A stretch of 64,000 nt of DNA from Arthrobacter sp. ISL-48 (GCF_018613805.1 NZ_JAGGPL010000013.1:1-64000); one strand, 5' to 3'. Shown: positions 36,203 to 45,834, counted from the first letter of the stretch. The notes: generated from the letters alone by a model not told the origin. Numbers and translations are program-made.

Positions 36203-37243
36203 CTATCGCTGCATGTTCCTATCGTGAGTGCTGTTGTACCGCGTAGCGGACGCATCCTGCATGAGGACGCCGAACATCTCGGTTACATAGACAGCGACAT
36301 TCGCGTGTTGAGCAATCAGGTCAGCACCCCCGCCCAGTGCCACACGAACTGGATCCAGCGCTGGCGTAGCAGGGTCGGCGGCGGCAGCACGCAGCAGTGC
36401 CAGGCGCTGCGGGCCGGTGGTATAGCCGAGTTCGAACAGCACCCAGTGGAACAGATGCATAAGGGCAGTGTCACGGTCGTACCCTTCATGCGCGGGCATG
36501 GAGGCTTTTTCCTCCGGAGTGAGGTCGAACTCGCGGTAAAGCGCTAGGCCGAAGTCCGTGAAGAGCAGCCTGCCCTCCTGTACGAGGATGTTTCCCGGAT
36601 GCACATCGAAGTGCTGGAAGCCCTGTGTCTTCATCCATGCTGTGGCTTCGATGATCTGGTCGATTACGTCAGCAAAGTCGTTCGCCGCAGTGCCGGAGGT
36701 TAAGCTCCTGCGCACCCAAGCGCCCAGCGTCTCGGGCACGTACTCAAGAAAAAGCACCACACTCTTAGACGCGTCCTTCATCGCGGTGACTTTCCTCTTA
36801 ACCTGAGGCCAATGTGTCCCCCACTGGCGTTGAGGAACACAGCCGTCAAATTCACTGAGGTCCGTATCGCACTTCAGATCAACGACTCGCCACCCGAGCA
36901 AAAGCGGGAAGAAATCCACCGCTCCTGCCTGAACCCACTCGGAGGTCGCCTGATGTGCTGCCAATTCTCGTCCGACTCCATGGGTAGGGCTTCCTATCCC
37001 GTAGTGGCAGACAAAAGGAAGCTGAACTCGACTAGCAGTGGCGGTTGGATCCGCCTCTTCGATGCTTGTCAGTGGGAGCTGTTTCACAAAGACGGTCGTT
37101 TCACCGATACGGGCTGTCTTGGTTGTTCCCCCGATACCTACGCCGACCGGTTCAGCAGCATCGATGAGCCTCCGCACGTCAGCGTCGTCGAGCCCAGCGA
37201 GCATATCGGAGATACTTCGGGCTTGATCTATACGTACCGTCAT
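36203..37243 (-). CDS. protein-kinase-fold protein
   Basis: 346 residues. The kinase catalytic loop appears as GFQHFDVHPGNILV and the metal loop as FTDFGLAL, with an N-terminal lysine in VFVKQLPL that could be the ATP-anchoring one. The loop HxDxHxxN is that of ABC1/aminoglycoside-phosphotransferase-like rather than Hanks kinases. It could phosphorylate a protein or a small molecule. The ATG at 37243 follows AGGG; a GTG at 37246 is possible. Codon use is less GC-biased than neighbours. Confidence 0.7.
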   Translation of the reverse strand: MTVRIDQARSISDMLAGLDDADVRRLIDAAEPVGVGIGGTTKTARIGETTVFVKQLPLTSIEEADPTATASRVQLPFVCHYGIGSPTHGVGRELAAHQATSEWVQAGAVDFFPLLLGWRVVDLKCDTDLSEFDGCVPQRQWGTHWPQVKRKVTAMKDASKSVVLFLEYVPETLGAWVRRSLTSGTAANDFADVIDQIIEATAWMKTQGFQHFDVHPGNILVQEGRLLFTDFGLALYREFDLTPEEKASMPAHEGYDRDTALMHLFHWVLFELGYTTGPQRLALLRAAAADPATPALDPVRVALGGGADLIAQHANVAVYVTEMFGVLMQDASATRYNSTHDRNMQR

Positions 37244-37326
37244 CACTACACCCTAGAGCTGGGCCTTGCGGCCCGTTGAGTCCTCACCGGGTGCCCCGGT
37301 GAGGGTTCGGCATGCGGGCATATAGA

Positions 37327-37815
37327 TCAGTCGACTGGTGAGTGCGAGCGAGGGGCGCCTATGACCTTGAGTGGTCCTTCATCCTCTGTTGGGACTTCGA
37401 ACTGATCAAAGTATTGAGCGGCCAATTCTTCGCTTAGGCAGAAGTCGTCGGCGTGGTCTGCCCTTCGGGCACGAATACGTTCGAGGGCGACAGATCGGGG
37501 CGTTGCCAGGTAGATGGTTTCTGGCTCAACACCTAGAGGCCTTAACAGGTTGCGATAGTCCTCACGCATCCTTCGGGATCAGAAGGAAAAGTCGAGGACG
37601 ATATCTGCGCCAGTCTTGATGAGGGCGGTTATACGGTCCTGAAGTGATGCCTCGATCACGCGTTGAGTCTCCGCATCCAGGGGCATTGTGCGTAGCCCCA
37701 TATCCCATGCGACCTCGTCGAAAGAGAGGCGGACCATGCCTTCACGCTCCAACCGGCGAGCGACAGTGGACTTGCCAACACCGGCTGGCCCACACATAAA
37801 TACGGCTCGACTCAT
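37327..37815 (-). pseudogene. P-loop kinase gene interrupted by an in-frame TGA
   Basis: From ATG 37815: MSRAVFMCGPAGVGKSTVARRL, the Walker A of zeta-toxin/adenylylate-kinase-like P-loop proteins, through DIVLDFSF, then TGA at 37577-37579, then in the same frame SRRMREDYRNLLRPLGV and ALERIRARRAD (lid). Related proteins have Trp at the stop (DFSFWSR), so TGG changed to TGA. The 5' part alone (78 residues) has no lid. A single substitution makes a recent inactivation or a sequencing error the likely explanations. Confidence 0.8.
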
Positions 37816-37901
37816 ATCTACGATCGTAAGAGCAGGTTTGGCGAGCACCTACCCGGCGCCCGGTGAAGTATCCTTCGACGGGCGTTCCATCAGCGGATGG
37901 A

Positions 37902-38288
37902 TCATTGGTTCAGGGCGGACAGCACCCTTGCGCGAAGCAGCCGGTACTCGCTGGCGTACGCTCGGGGCCCTCCTGGGGGTCGAACGACGACTCGGGGCTC
38001 CCCGATGATGCGGTGACTTCTGAATTGCTCTCGGGTGAGGTCGATCTCAAGGCCAGAGGGGAACCGGTTCCAGTAATGGACTTCGTCCGACTCATTGCCA
38101 CCGCTCACGTCTGCGATGAGGAGATCACCGCCGAGCAGGTCTTGAACGATGAGAGCCGTGGGTCCGCACTGGCCATGTGCCGCATTGTCGGGGTGCCACT
38201 TCGAGAGGCTCTTCGTGTCGAGACAGGTCGTATCTGCACCCCAAGACAGACGAAATGCACGTTCGAGCTCGAGCAACGTATGAATCAT
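37902..38288 (-). CDS. YunG-like protein
   Basis: 128 residues: ELERAFRLSWGADTTC, HPDNAAHGQCGPTALIVQDL, HYWNRFPSGLEIDLTREQF. This matches the YunG family, whose conserved Cys (GQC) and His (HYWN) suggest a papain-like or transglutaminase-like fold, though no activity is shown. Start at 38288 chosen by family length; weak ribosome site. Confidence 0.75.
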   Translation of the reverse strand: MIHTLLELERAFRLSWGADTTCLDTKSLSKWHPDNAAHGQCGPTALIVQDLLGGDLLIADVSGGNESDEVHYWNRFPSGLEIDLTREQFRSHRIIGEPRVVVRPPGGPRAYASEYRLLRARVLSALNQ

Positions 38289-38330
38289 GGCGACAGCGTA
38301 GCAAGGGACCAACTGAACGGTGGCGATCCT

Positions 38331-39140
38331 CTAGCGGACATCTGTATGCATCGCAAGGATGGCTTCGACCTCGCGGTGAACGCGGTCGTGATCGAAGGGT
38401 TGGAAACGAAGCCTGTCCGCGATAGGCGTGCCAAGGTCGGCGAACAAGATGATCGAAGCGCGCAGGGCATTGGCAGAATCCACGGCGTCGAATTGGCCCC
38501 AGCACTGTTCAAGCGCTTGCTGCACGTCGAGGTCCATCCATTCCCGCATTCGGGAACCGAGGAAGCGTACGTCGTAGTCAAGTCCGTAGCGGGCGTGGTG
38601 ATCCCATTCGATCAGCATCAGCAGCGACGCTTTCAGGTCTCGGTCGCGGATCTTGCTTGACCACGGCTCGTCTCGGACGATCGCCTTCGCACACATCAGT
38701 GCAGCGGCGTATCCCCATTCCAGGCGCTCACGAAATGCCGTCTCGTCGGGCAACGAATTCCGCGCCGCAGCCTGGCGAAGTGAGCCGGAATGACCGTCCT
38801 TGTCGACAAGGACGGCGAAGCGCCGTTCATAGCGCATCGTCGGTAGAGCGTCGGCCTTGATGACGGTCAGGTCGAGCTTGCCGCCGACGTAGTACACCAA
38901 GCGGGTGGGGTGCCAATCGGGGTTCGCCAGGCGCTCGACAACAAGGACCTCCCCGAGTTGATCCCACCAGGAATCGTCTGAAAGGAGCGGGGCCGGGTCG
39001 GTGGCGTATACCTCGATATCGCGATCTGATAGGGGATGCGTCTCGCTGGCGGCCGCGGAACCGGTCAGCACCATCGCGCGCACATTGACGTTGTCCTGAG
39101 CCCAAGCGGCCAGCGTGTCGATTGCCTTGTTGTAGTCCAC
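38331..39140 (-). CDS. aminoglycoside 6-adenylyltransferase-like protein
   Basis: 269 residues. Nucleotidyltransferase signature VLTGSAAASETHPLSDRDIE with the two metal-binding aspartates, DLTVIK, and the C-terminal helical domain of the ANT(6)/AadK family (KIRDRDLKASLLMLIEWDHHA). True members add AMP to streptomycin; similarity by eye is good but does not prove resistance. 42 bases after yunG-like start. Less GC-biased than the surrounding core genes. Confidence 0.85.
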   Translation of the reverse strand: MDYNKAIDTLAAWAQDNVNVRAMVLTGSAAASETHPLSDRDIEVYATDPAPLLSDDSWWDQLGEVLVVERLANPDWHPTRLVYYVGGKLDLTVIKADALPTMRYERRFAVLVDKDGHSGSLRQAAARNSLPDETAFRERLEWGYAAALMCAKAIVRDEPWSSKIRDRDLKASLLMLIEWDHHARYGLDYDVRFLGSRMREWMDLDVQQALEQCWGQFDAVDSANALRASIILFADLGTPIADRLRFQPFDHDRVHREVEAILAMHTDVR

Positions 39141-39186
39141 GTCTCTAGGTTGTCACGAGGTTCGCGTCGACCTGCCCGGGTGTCCA

Positions 39187-39344
39187 GTGACGCAGAGTCA
39201 GCAGGACGCCGCTGTGGATGGAACCCCCGTCTACGGCTTGTTCGCCATCGTCGGTGAAACCAGCTTCATCTTCTGGCTCCTCATCAAAGGCCGCAAACTC
39301 ACCATCCGCTCAGGGCAACTCGCCTCAGGCGACCAGCAAAGCGA
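39187..39344 (+). pseudogene. C-terminal remnant of a small membrane protein (DUF4386-like)
   Basis: The segment VYGLFAIVGETSFIFWLLIKG reads as the last helix and tail of a DUF4386-type membrane protein, with no upstream partner or start codon of its own. It ends at the terminator palindrome, so the terminator once belonged to this gene. Short, so the family name is tentative. Confidence 0.35.
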
Positions 39345-39387
39345 AGCCAGCAGCCGCCGTCGTAATTCACGACGGCGGCTGCTGGCT
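39345..39387. terminator. 19-bp perfect palindrome, bidirectional terminator
   Basis: AGCCAGCAGCCGCCGTCGT (39345-39363) pairs perfectly with 39369-39387 around AATTC. It sits between fdhA (minus, ending at 39413) and the remnant of a + gene. Core matches the hairpins at 12824 and 14895. Confidence 0.75.
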
Positions 39388-39412
39388 TTGTACGGGAACG
39401 AACGGCCAGCGC

Positions 39413-40624
39413 TCAGCTGAGATATCCGTTCGGGTTGAGGACGTACTTGGTGGCAGCCCCGGCGTCGAATTCGGCATAGCCCTTGGGCGCATCCTCCAGC
39501 GTGATCGCCTTCGCATTCACGTTCTTGGCGATGCTCACCTTGTCATGCAGGATGGCCATCATCAGTTGCCGGTTGTACTTCATCACCGGGCACTGTCCGG
39601 TGGTGAAACTGAGCGACTTGGCCCAGCCGGTTCCCAGGCTCAGGCTCAGCGCACCCTTCTTGGCAGCGTCGTCCACACCTCCGGGATCGCCGGTGACGTA
39701 CAGCCCCGGAATGCCCAACGCGCCACCAGCCGCAGTAATCTCCATCAGCGAATTAAGCACCGTCGCGGGCGCTTCCTTCGCGTCGTGGCCGTGACCGCGC
39801 GCTTCAAAGCCCACAGCGTCCACGCCGCAGTCCACTTCCGGTACGCCCAGGATCTGCTCGATCTGCTCCGCCGGGCCACCCTCCCCGAGGTCTATCGTTT
39901 CGCAGCCGAAGCTGCGCGCCTGCGCCAGCCGGTCCCCGTTCAGGTCCCCCACAATCACGACGGCGGCACCCAGCAGGTGCGCGCTTGTTGCGGCCGCGAG
40001 GCCCACGGGACCGGCGCCGGCGACGTACACGGTGGAACCTACACCCACCCCGGCGCTGACGGCGCCATGGTAGCCCGTGGGGAAAATGTCCGAGAGCATG
40101 GCCAGGTCCAGGATTTTCTCCATGGCGCGGTCCTTGTCCGGGAACTTCAGCAGGTTCCAGTCGGCGTAAGGCACCAGTACGTAGTTCGCCTGGCCGCCCA
40201 CCCAGCCGCCCATGTCCACGTACCCGTAGGCGCTGCCCGGCCGGTCCGGGTTCACGTTCAGGCAAATGCCGGTCTTGCGCTCCTTGCAGTTCCGGCACCG
40301 GCCGCAGGCGATGTTGAACGGCACTGAACACAGGTCTCCGACTTTAATGAACTCGACGTCGCGGCCCACCTCCACCACTTCGCCGGTGATCTCGTGGCCC
40401 AGCACCAGGTCGGGCGGTGCTGTGGTGCGCCCGCGGACCATATGCTGGTCCGAGCCGCAGATGTTGGTTGCCACTGTTTTGAGGATTACGCCGTGGTTGA
40501 CCGCTCGTCCCACGTTTGCGGGGTTGACCCCCGGCCCGTCCTTAAGTTCGAACGTCGGGTAGTCGATGTCGATCAGCTCGACCTTGCCGGGTTCCTTGTA
40601 GGCAACGGCTTTGTTCCCTGTCAT
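39413..40624 (-). CDS. fdhA: glutathione-independent formaldehyde dehydrogenase
   Basis: 403 residues, zinc MDR dehydrogenase with structural-zinc cysteines GRCRNCKERKTGIC, catalytic NICGSDQHMVRG and GHE, and NAD Rossmann AGAGPVGL. The insertion and VDMGGWVGGQANY are typical of the Pseudomonas putida FdhA type, which oxidises formaldehyde to formate with bound NAD and no glutathione. ATG at 40624 with GAGGAG nearby; the frame to 40777 is an artefact. Confidence 0.92.
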   Translation of the reverse strand: MTGNKAVAYKEPGKVELIDIDYPTFELKDGPGVNPANVGRAVNHGVILKTVATNICGSDQHMVRGRTTAPPDLVLGHEITGEVVEVGRDVEFIKVGDLCSVPFNIACGRCRNCKERKTGICLNVNPDRPGSAYGYVDMGGWVGGQANYVLVPYADWNLLKFPDKDRAMEKILDLAMLSDIFPTGYHGAVSAGVGVGSTVYVAGAGPVGLAAATSAHLLGAAVVIVGDLNGDRLAQARSFGCETIDLGEGGPAEQIEQILGVPEVDCGVDAVGFEARGHGHDAKEAPATVLNSLMEITAAGGALGIPGLYVTGDPGGVDDAAKKGALSLSLGTGWAKSLSFTTGQCPVMKYNRQLMMAILHDKVSIAKNVNAKAITLEDAPKGYAEFDAGAATKYVLNPNGYLS

Positions 40625-40901
40625 CATTGCTCCTCTTGCCGTCACGGCAAAGCCCGGTGAGGCCGCCATGAACTCTAAGTGTTTGCGATGGACCCCCACG
40701 TGCAGAGGCCTGCCCGTGGCTAGAGCAGCCCGATGTTTTCCTGGCGTCGGAGGTCCAGCCAGTTTATGCACGCCCATCCAAAGGGGTCCAGAGCCAGTGC
40801 CCCCTATCTGCTCCCCTACTTACCGGTTCCTGGGTCAGCCGACGAGGGTAGACCGAGCGGCGACGAATACCTTGTCCCCGCCCATTCGGTAGTGTCAGAT
40901 T

Positions 40902-42203
40902 ATGGATAGCCACACGCTGGTCAATTTCCTGTTGGTCCTCTTCTTCGTGCTCTTGGGAGGTGTCTTCTCCGGCACGGAAATGGCGCTGGTTTCCCTTCGC
41001 GAAAGCCAGGTGCGCCGGATTGAAAAGGCAGGAAAACGCGGGGCCAGAATTGCGGCCCTGGCCGGAAATCCCAACCAGTTCCTCTCGACTGCCCAGATAG
41101 GTGTGACCCTTTCCGGTTTTTTCTCAGCTGCCTACGGTGCCTCCACCATCGCCCCCGATGTGGAACCTTTCCTGGAGGCCGTGGGTTTTGGTCCCGCGGC
41201 CGAACCTGTGTCCTTTATCGGCGTGACGTTGCTGGTGGCCTACCTTTCCCTGGTGCTGGGCGAACTGGTGCCCAAGAGGCTGGCCCTGCAGAGCGCCGTC
41301 GGTTTCACGAAGATCATGGGTCCGCCGTTGAGTGTCTTCTCGAAAATCATGCGGCCCGCCGTCTGGCTGCTGTCCGTTTCCACTAACGCCGTGGTCAGGC
41401 TGTTCGGTGGTGACCCACACGCAAGAAAGGAGAGCATAACCTCCGAGGAACTCTGGGACATGGTTGCCCAGAGCGACATGCTGGAAGAAGACAGCAGAAG
41501 CATCCTGACTGACGTGTTTGGAGCCGGGAACCGATTGCTCCAGGAGGTCATGCGCCCCCGGACCGAGGTCACCTTCGTCGACGGCTTCCTAACCATTGCG
41601 GCCGCACGCAACATGCTCAGGAACCGCCCGTATTCGCGATATCCCGTGATTAACGGGACCCCTGACGACGTTCTCGGCTTTGTCCACATTCGTGACCTGA
41701 TGCCCCGGGATGACAGGGATGACGAGGGAATGGTGAGGGACATTGTTCGTGAGATCATTCCGCTGCCGGGAACGAACAGGGTCCTGCCTTCGCTATCACG
41801 AATGCGCAAACTCGGCCAGCACATAGCACTGGTAGTTGACGAGTACGGCGGCACGGACGGGATCGTCACCTTTGAGGACCTGATCGAGGAACTGGTCGGT
41901 GAAATTTACGACGAGTATGACACCGGCACTGACGCCGAGGACCACGTCAGCGTGGGAAACGGGTCCGTAGAGGTCGACGGCGGCCTGATCCTGCAGGAGT
42001 TTGCCTCAGCCACCGGCGTAGCACTACCGGAAGGCCACTACGAGACAGTGGCCGGGTTCGTCATGGACCGTCTGGGCCGCCTTGCCCGGGAAGGGGACAA
42101 GGTTGAGATATCAAGCCACGTGCTGACGGTGACCGCGATGGACCGGCTGCGCATCGCCCGCATCCGGGTGACCCCCGCGGAGGGGCGGCCGGCGGAATCC
42201 TGA
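40902..42203 (+). CDS. CNNM/CorC (HlyC) family membrane protein
   Basis: 433 residues: a DUF21 transmembrane domain (about 1-190, starting FLLVLFFVLLGGVFSGTEMAL), a CBS pair (about 210-335) and a CorC_HlyC transporter-associated domain (about 345-425). CNNM/CorC proteins export or regulate Mg2+; old labels call them hemolysins. Standalone. Confidence 0.92.
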   Translation: MDSHTLVNFLLVLFFVLLGGVFSGTEMALVSLRESQVRRIEKAGKRGARIAALAGNPNQFLSTAQIGVTLSGFFSAAYGASTIAPDVEPFLEAVGFGPAAEPVSFIGVTLLVAYLSLVLGELVPKRLALQSAVGFTKIMGPPLSVFSKIMRPAVWLLSVSTNAVVRLFGGDPHARKESITSEELWDMVAQSDMLEEDSRSILTDVFGAGNRLLQEVMRPRTEVTFVDGFLTIAAARNMLRNRPYSRYPVINGTPDDVLGFVHIRDLMPRDDRDDEGMVRDIVREIIPLPGTNRVLPSLSRMRKLGQHIALVVDEYGGTDGIVTFEDLIEELVGEIYDEYDTGTDAEDHVSVGNGSVEVDGGLILQEFASATGVALPEGHYETVAGFVMDRLGRLAREGDKVEISSHVLTVTAMDRLRIARIRVTPAEGRPAES

Positions 42204-42231
42204 GCCTCCGGCAGCCTCAAAGCCCCGGGCC

Positions 42232-43743
42232 TCAGGCCCCCGCCCTCCCATGGGGTGCCGCGTGCGACGCCCTCGCGGCCTCATAGCTGCTGTCGAACGG
42301 CAGGGAGTCCATTTCCAGCAGAGGGTTCTCGTCCTGCGTCGCCACCAGTTCGCGGGCCGCTTCATCCGAGTCCACGCTGGGCATTGAACCGGGCAGGTGC
42401 CGCCGGGCGGATTCGGGCAGGAAGTAGATAGTGACTGCGGCGATCGCCGAGGTGGCCATCAGGTAGTAGGCGGGCATCATGTCATTGCCCGTCACCTGGA
42501 TCAGGGAGGCAATGATGAAGGGCGTGGTGCCGCCGAAGATCGCCACGGCGAAGTTATAGGCGATGCCCATCGCCCCGTAGCGGTGGGCCGTGGGAAACAG
42601 CGCCGGCAGGGCCGACGCGAGGTTGGCCACGAAGAACGTGACCGGGAAGGCGACCAGCGCGAGGCCGGCTATGGTGGCCGGGACGGTTCCTATCGAGATC
42701 AGAATGAACGCCGGCATCGACAGCACCACCGTGCTGACGGCACCGATCCAGAGGACGGGGCGGCGCCCGATCCTGTCCGAAAGACGCCCGGTGAAGGGGA
42801 TGCACAATGACATGACCACCAGGACGGGGATAGTCAGCAGCGTCCCGTGGATCTCGTCGTATCCCTTGTTGCTCGTCAGGTACGTCGGCATATAGGACGT
42901 GAGGGCGTATCCCACCGTGTTGGCGGCAGCCACGAGGATCATTGCCAGCACGATCCTGCGCCAGTGGGCCTTGAAAATGCCCACCGGGCCCACGGGTCCG
43001 AGCACGTCGCCGGTCTGGGGGTGGCGGGCCGATTCCTCTTCCGCATCCAGGGTTGCCTGGAACGTTGGTGACTCCTCAATCTTCAGCCGGAAATAGATGG
43101 CGATGATGCCGAGCGGGCCGGCGATGAGGAACGGGATGCGCCAGCCCCACGCCTCCATTTGCTCCTGCCCCATCATCAGCTGCAGCACGGAAACCAGGGC
43201 CGCGCCGAGGGCGAAGCCCAGGTAACTCCCCATGTCCAGGAAGCTCACGAAGAAGCCGCGGCGCTTGTCCGGCGAATGCTCGCAAACGAACGTGGTGGCG
43301 CCGGCGTACTCGCCGCCGGTGGAGAAGCCCTGCACCAGCTTTGTCACCACGAGCAACACGGCAGCCCAGATGCCCAGCACGGCGTAGCCCGGGAGCAGTC
43401 CGACGACGAAGGTCGACGCTGCCATGATCATCAGGGTCATGGCCAGGACCTTCTGGCGGCCGATCTTGTCGCCCAACCAGCCGAAAAAGACGCCGCCCAG
43501 TGGGCGGGCGATAAACGTGGCAGCGAAGGTTCCCAGCAGGAACAGATTCTGCACCGCTTTGTCGGCGTCGGGCAGGAACACCGGCCCCATGGTGGTGATC
43601 AAATAGCCGAACACACCGACGTCGTACCACTCCATGGTGTTGCCGACGATGGTTCCGCCCAGCGCTTTCCTCAGCGTTGGATGGTCAACAACGTTGATGT
43701 CCGAAACTCGGAGGCGGCGTTTTTTCGCGGGCTGAACTGTCAC
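42232..43743 (-). CDS. MFS transporter, metabolite:H+ symporter (ProP-like)
   Basis: 503 residues, twelve helices. GNTMEWYDVGVFGYL is the first-helix signature of the MHS family (ProP, KgtP, ShiA) and GDKIGRQK the loop 2-3 motif. Imports compatible solutes such as proline/betaine, or organic acids. GTG at 43743 follows GGGAGG, preferred to the frame start at 43785. C-terminal tail of 70 polar residues, longer than in relatives. Confidence 0.9.
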   Translation of the reverse strand: MTVQPAKKRRLRVSDINVVDHPTLRKALGGTIVGNTMEWYDVGVFGYLITTMGPVFLPDADKAVQNLFLLGTFAATFIARPLGGVFFGWLGDKIGRQKVLAMTLMIMAASTFVVGLLPGYAVLGIWAAVLLVVTKLVQGFSTGGEYAGATTFVCEHSPDKRRGFFVSFLDMGSYLGFALGAALVSVLQLMMGQEQMEAWGWRIPFLIAGPLGIIAIYFRLKIEESPTFQATLDAEEESARHPQTGDVLGPVGPVGIFKAHWRRIVLAMILVAAANTVGYALTSYMPTYLTSNKGYDEIHGTLLTIPVLVVMSLCIPFTGRLSDRIGRRPVLWIGAVSTVVLSMPAFILISIGTVPATIAGLALVAFPVTFFVANLASALPALFPTAHRYGAMGIAYNFAVAIFGGTTPFIIASLIQVTGNDMMPAYYLMATSAIAAVTIYFLPESARRHLPGSMPSVDSDEAARELVATQDENPLLEMDSLPFDSSYEAARASHAAPHGRAGA

Positions 43744-44073
43744 AGCTGCCTCCCTCCCGCGTCGATTTTCGTCTGGGCTTGGCACTGGTTCTGCGGCATT
43801 TCATTCCTCCACTGGAGGTCATGCGTCATCCCCACATGGCGCCGACTTGGACGTTTGACTCACGGTGCTCCGACCATCTTGGCACCGCTGCCCGAGCACA
43901 TCAATGAAACGCAACGCTTCCCCGGTTCCGGGGTGCGTCGCTGCCCCAACAAAGACGTCGACCAGTGTCACTGATCACCGCCGACTCTGGCGGGACGGAA
44001 CGCAATAATCAGGTAAAATTGCTGGAGGAATTGTCCGGCCGAGCAAGAGCCGCCTTCCACCCCTCCCCCTTGA
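43744..44073. other. 330-bp promoter region between divergent transporters
   Basis: Contains the start regions of two divergent MFS genes. I found no clear operator palindrome or RNA element. Confidence 0.4.
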
Positions 44074-45327
44074 ATGGATCCCTTCCGCATGTCCTCCGCG
44101 ATTTCCGCGCCGGCGTCCCAGCGTTTCCCGCTGGCCGCCATGATGGTTTTGGCCACCATCGCCTTCACCGCCATCACCACCGAGCTCCTGCCTTCGGGCC
44201 TCCTGCCGCAGATCAGTTCGGGCCTGAACGTGTCCGAGCCGGTGGCCGGCTACCTGGCCGCCGCCTATGCCGCGGTGATTGTTGTCACCGTGGTTCCCGC
44301 CGCCCGGCTGCTGGGCCGGGTGCCCAAGCACACCCTCCTGGTGGCGCTGGTCCTGACATTCGCCCTCAGCAACGCGATGGTGGGGCTCGCCCCCACCTTT
44401 GAGGCGGCCCTCGGTGCGCGGCTGATCGGCGGCCTGGCGCACGGGTTGCTGTGGACCACCATGGCTCCGTTCATCGCCCGGGTGGTTCCCGCCGACAAAG
44501 TGGGCAAGGCGCTGGCCATCGTCTTCAGCGGCAACAGCGTGGGCCTGGCCATCGGCGCACCGGTCGGCACCGTCCTGGGCAGCCTCCTCGGCTGGCGCGC
44601 GTCATTCCTGTTCCTCGCCGGCTTCGGCCTGCTTCTGACCGGCCTGGCGCTTTGGCTACTGCCCCCGGTCCGGCTTGCGGACGAGGCTCGCCCGTCCCTG
44701 CGCCAGGCGATCTCCCAGCCCGGCGTGAAATCCGTGGCCATCGCCTGGCCGCTGCTAATCCTGGCCCACTTCGCGCTGTTCACTTACATCGCGCCGTTCA
44801 TCCGCGACGCCGGCCTGCCGGACTATGCCATCAGTGTCTCCCTGACGGTCCTTGGAGTCTCAGGCCTACTGGGGGTCTGGATCGCCGGCCTCACCGTTGA
44901 TACGCGCCCGCGCCGTTCGCTGATCATCACGACGGCGGCAATTGCCGTTTCGATGCTGCTGCTGCCTTTCGTGGGCGGCAGCCTTGCGGGCGCGCTGGCA
45001 CTGATGGCGGTCTGGGGCGGGGGACTGGGCGCGATCGGCATCTACAACCAGTCGGCCATTCTCCGTGCCGGCCGCGAGAACAAGGATGCTGCGAACGGGC
45101 TGACGGTCCTGACGATCCAGCTCGGCATCACCATCGGAGCACTGTACGGCTCGGCGTCGCTGGTGGTGGCCGGCCCCATGCTGGTGCCGGTTGCCGCGGC
45201 GCTCCCGGTGGTTGCCGCACTCGTGATCACTGTGGCCGGGCGAAAGAATGCCTACCCGCCGGGCCCGCGTGAAGTGGTGTGGAAGACGCCCCGGCCGGTC
45301 CGGGAAAAAGTCGAGGAGCGCGCCTAA
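44074..45327 (+). CDS. MFS transporter (DHA1, AraJ/YdhP-like exporter)
   Basis: 417 residues, twelve helices; TELLPSGLLPQISSGLNVSE and later GRVPKHTLL fit the drug:H+ antiporter 1 family of small-sugar and drug effluxers. ATGs at 44074 and 44089 are both possible; neither has a strong ribosome site. The last 35 bases, coding for the RPVREKVEERA tail, are repeated at 45835-45869. Confidence 0.88.
   Translation: MDPFRMSSAISAPASQRFPLAAMMVLATIAFTAITTELLPSGLLPQISSGLNVSEPVAGYLAAAYAAVIVVTVVPAARLLGRVPKHTLLVALVLTFALSNAMVGLAPTFEAALGARLIGGLAHGLLWTTMAPFIARVVPADKVGKALAIVFSGNSVGLAIGAPVGTVLGSLLGWRASFLFLAGFGLLLTGLALWLLPPVRLADEARPSLRQAISQPGVKSVAIAWPLLILAHFALFTYIAPFIRDAGLPDYAISVSLTVLGVSGLLGVWIAGLTVDTRPRRSLIITTAAIAVSMLLLPFVGGSLAGALALMAVWGGGLGAIGIYNQSAILRAGRENKDAANGLTVLTIQLGITIGALYGSASLVVAGPMLVPVAAALPVVAALVITVAGRKNAYPPGPREVVWKTPRPVREKVEERA
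45291..45325 (+). repeat. 35-bp direct repeat, left copy (3' end of MFS gene)
   Basis: Equal to 45835-45869 at 33 of 35 positions, same orientation. This copy is coding: it gives the C-terminal tail of the MFS exporter. The pair brackets the 117-aa gene. Confidence 0.8.
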
Positions 45328-45473
45328 CGTCGAACCCTCCCAAGGTGGCTTCCACCCCTCTCCCGGATTAATTTGCCAGGGGAAACAGTCCCGTGACGTG
45401 GTTCCTTTGCGTCGGCATGAATCCTTCTGCGACCTTCTAGTGGAACCTGTTGACATGAAAGGTCTGCGGGTTT

Positions 45474-45827
45474 ATGGTCACAGCCCGGATGGCGGGCCAC
45501 ATGTATGTGACTGAGTTCAGGAACCAAGATGGTTCACTCAATCGGGTTACCGAACATCCCAGTTTCCGCTCCACTCTTACGAGTCCGACGGCGACGATCA
45601 CGACGGCAGATGTGGGTTTGGATCGGTTCGTCGAAAATGAGGACGGCACCCTGAGCGTCTTCGGCACCGGCGTTCACCTGAAATTAAACGGGGACCTGAA
45701 GGCTGTTGGGCTGTGGCGGCTGGTAGTTGACCTTGAAAGCGGAGAACCAATCTCCCAGGAATACCACGGGAGATTCGATGTCACCGCTGAGGAGACCGCA
45801 ACGGCTCTCTGCGAAGCGCTGAGCTAA
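45474..45827 (+). CDS. 117-aa hypothetical protein
   Basis: Reads as a beta-rich soluble protein: MYVTEFRNQDGSLNRVTEHPSFRST, and FVENEDGTLSVFGTGVHLK, and a final helix EETATALCEAL (shown here in pieces). No family known to me. Start is 45474 or the internal ATG at 45501. It is alone in a 509-bp segment between two copies of a repeat, so it may have arrived as a small cassette. Confidence 0.55.
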   Translation: MVTARMAGHMYVTEFRNQDGSLNRVTEHPSFRSTLTSPTATITTADVGLDRFVENEDGTLSVFGTGVHLKLNGDLKAVGLWRLVVDLESGEPISQEYHGRFDVTAEETATALCEALS

Positions 45828-45834
45828 GCACAAT

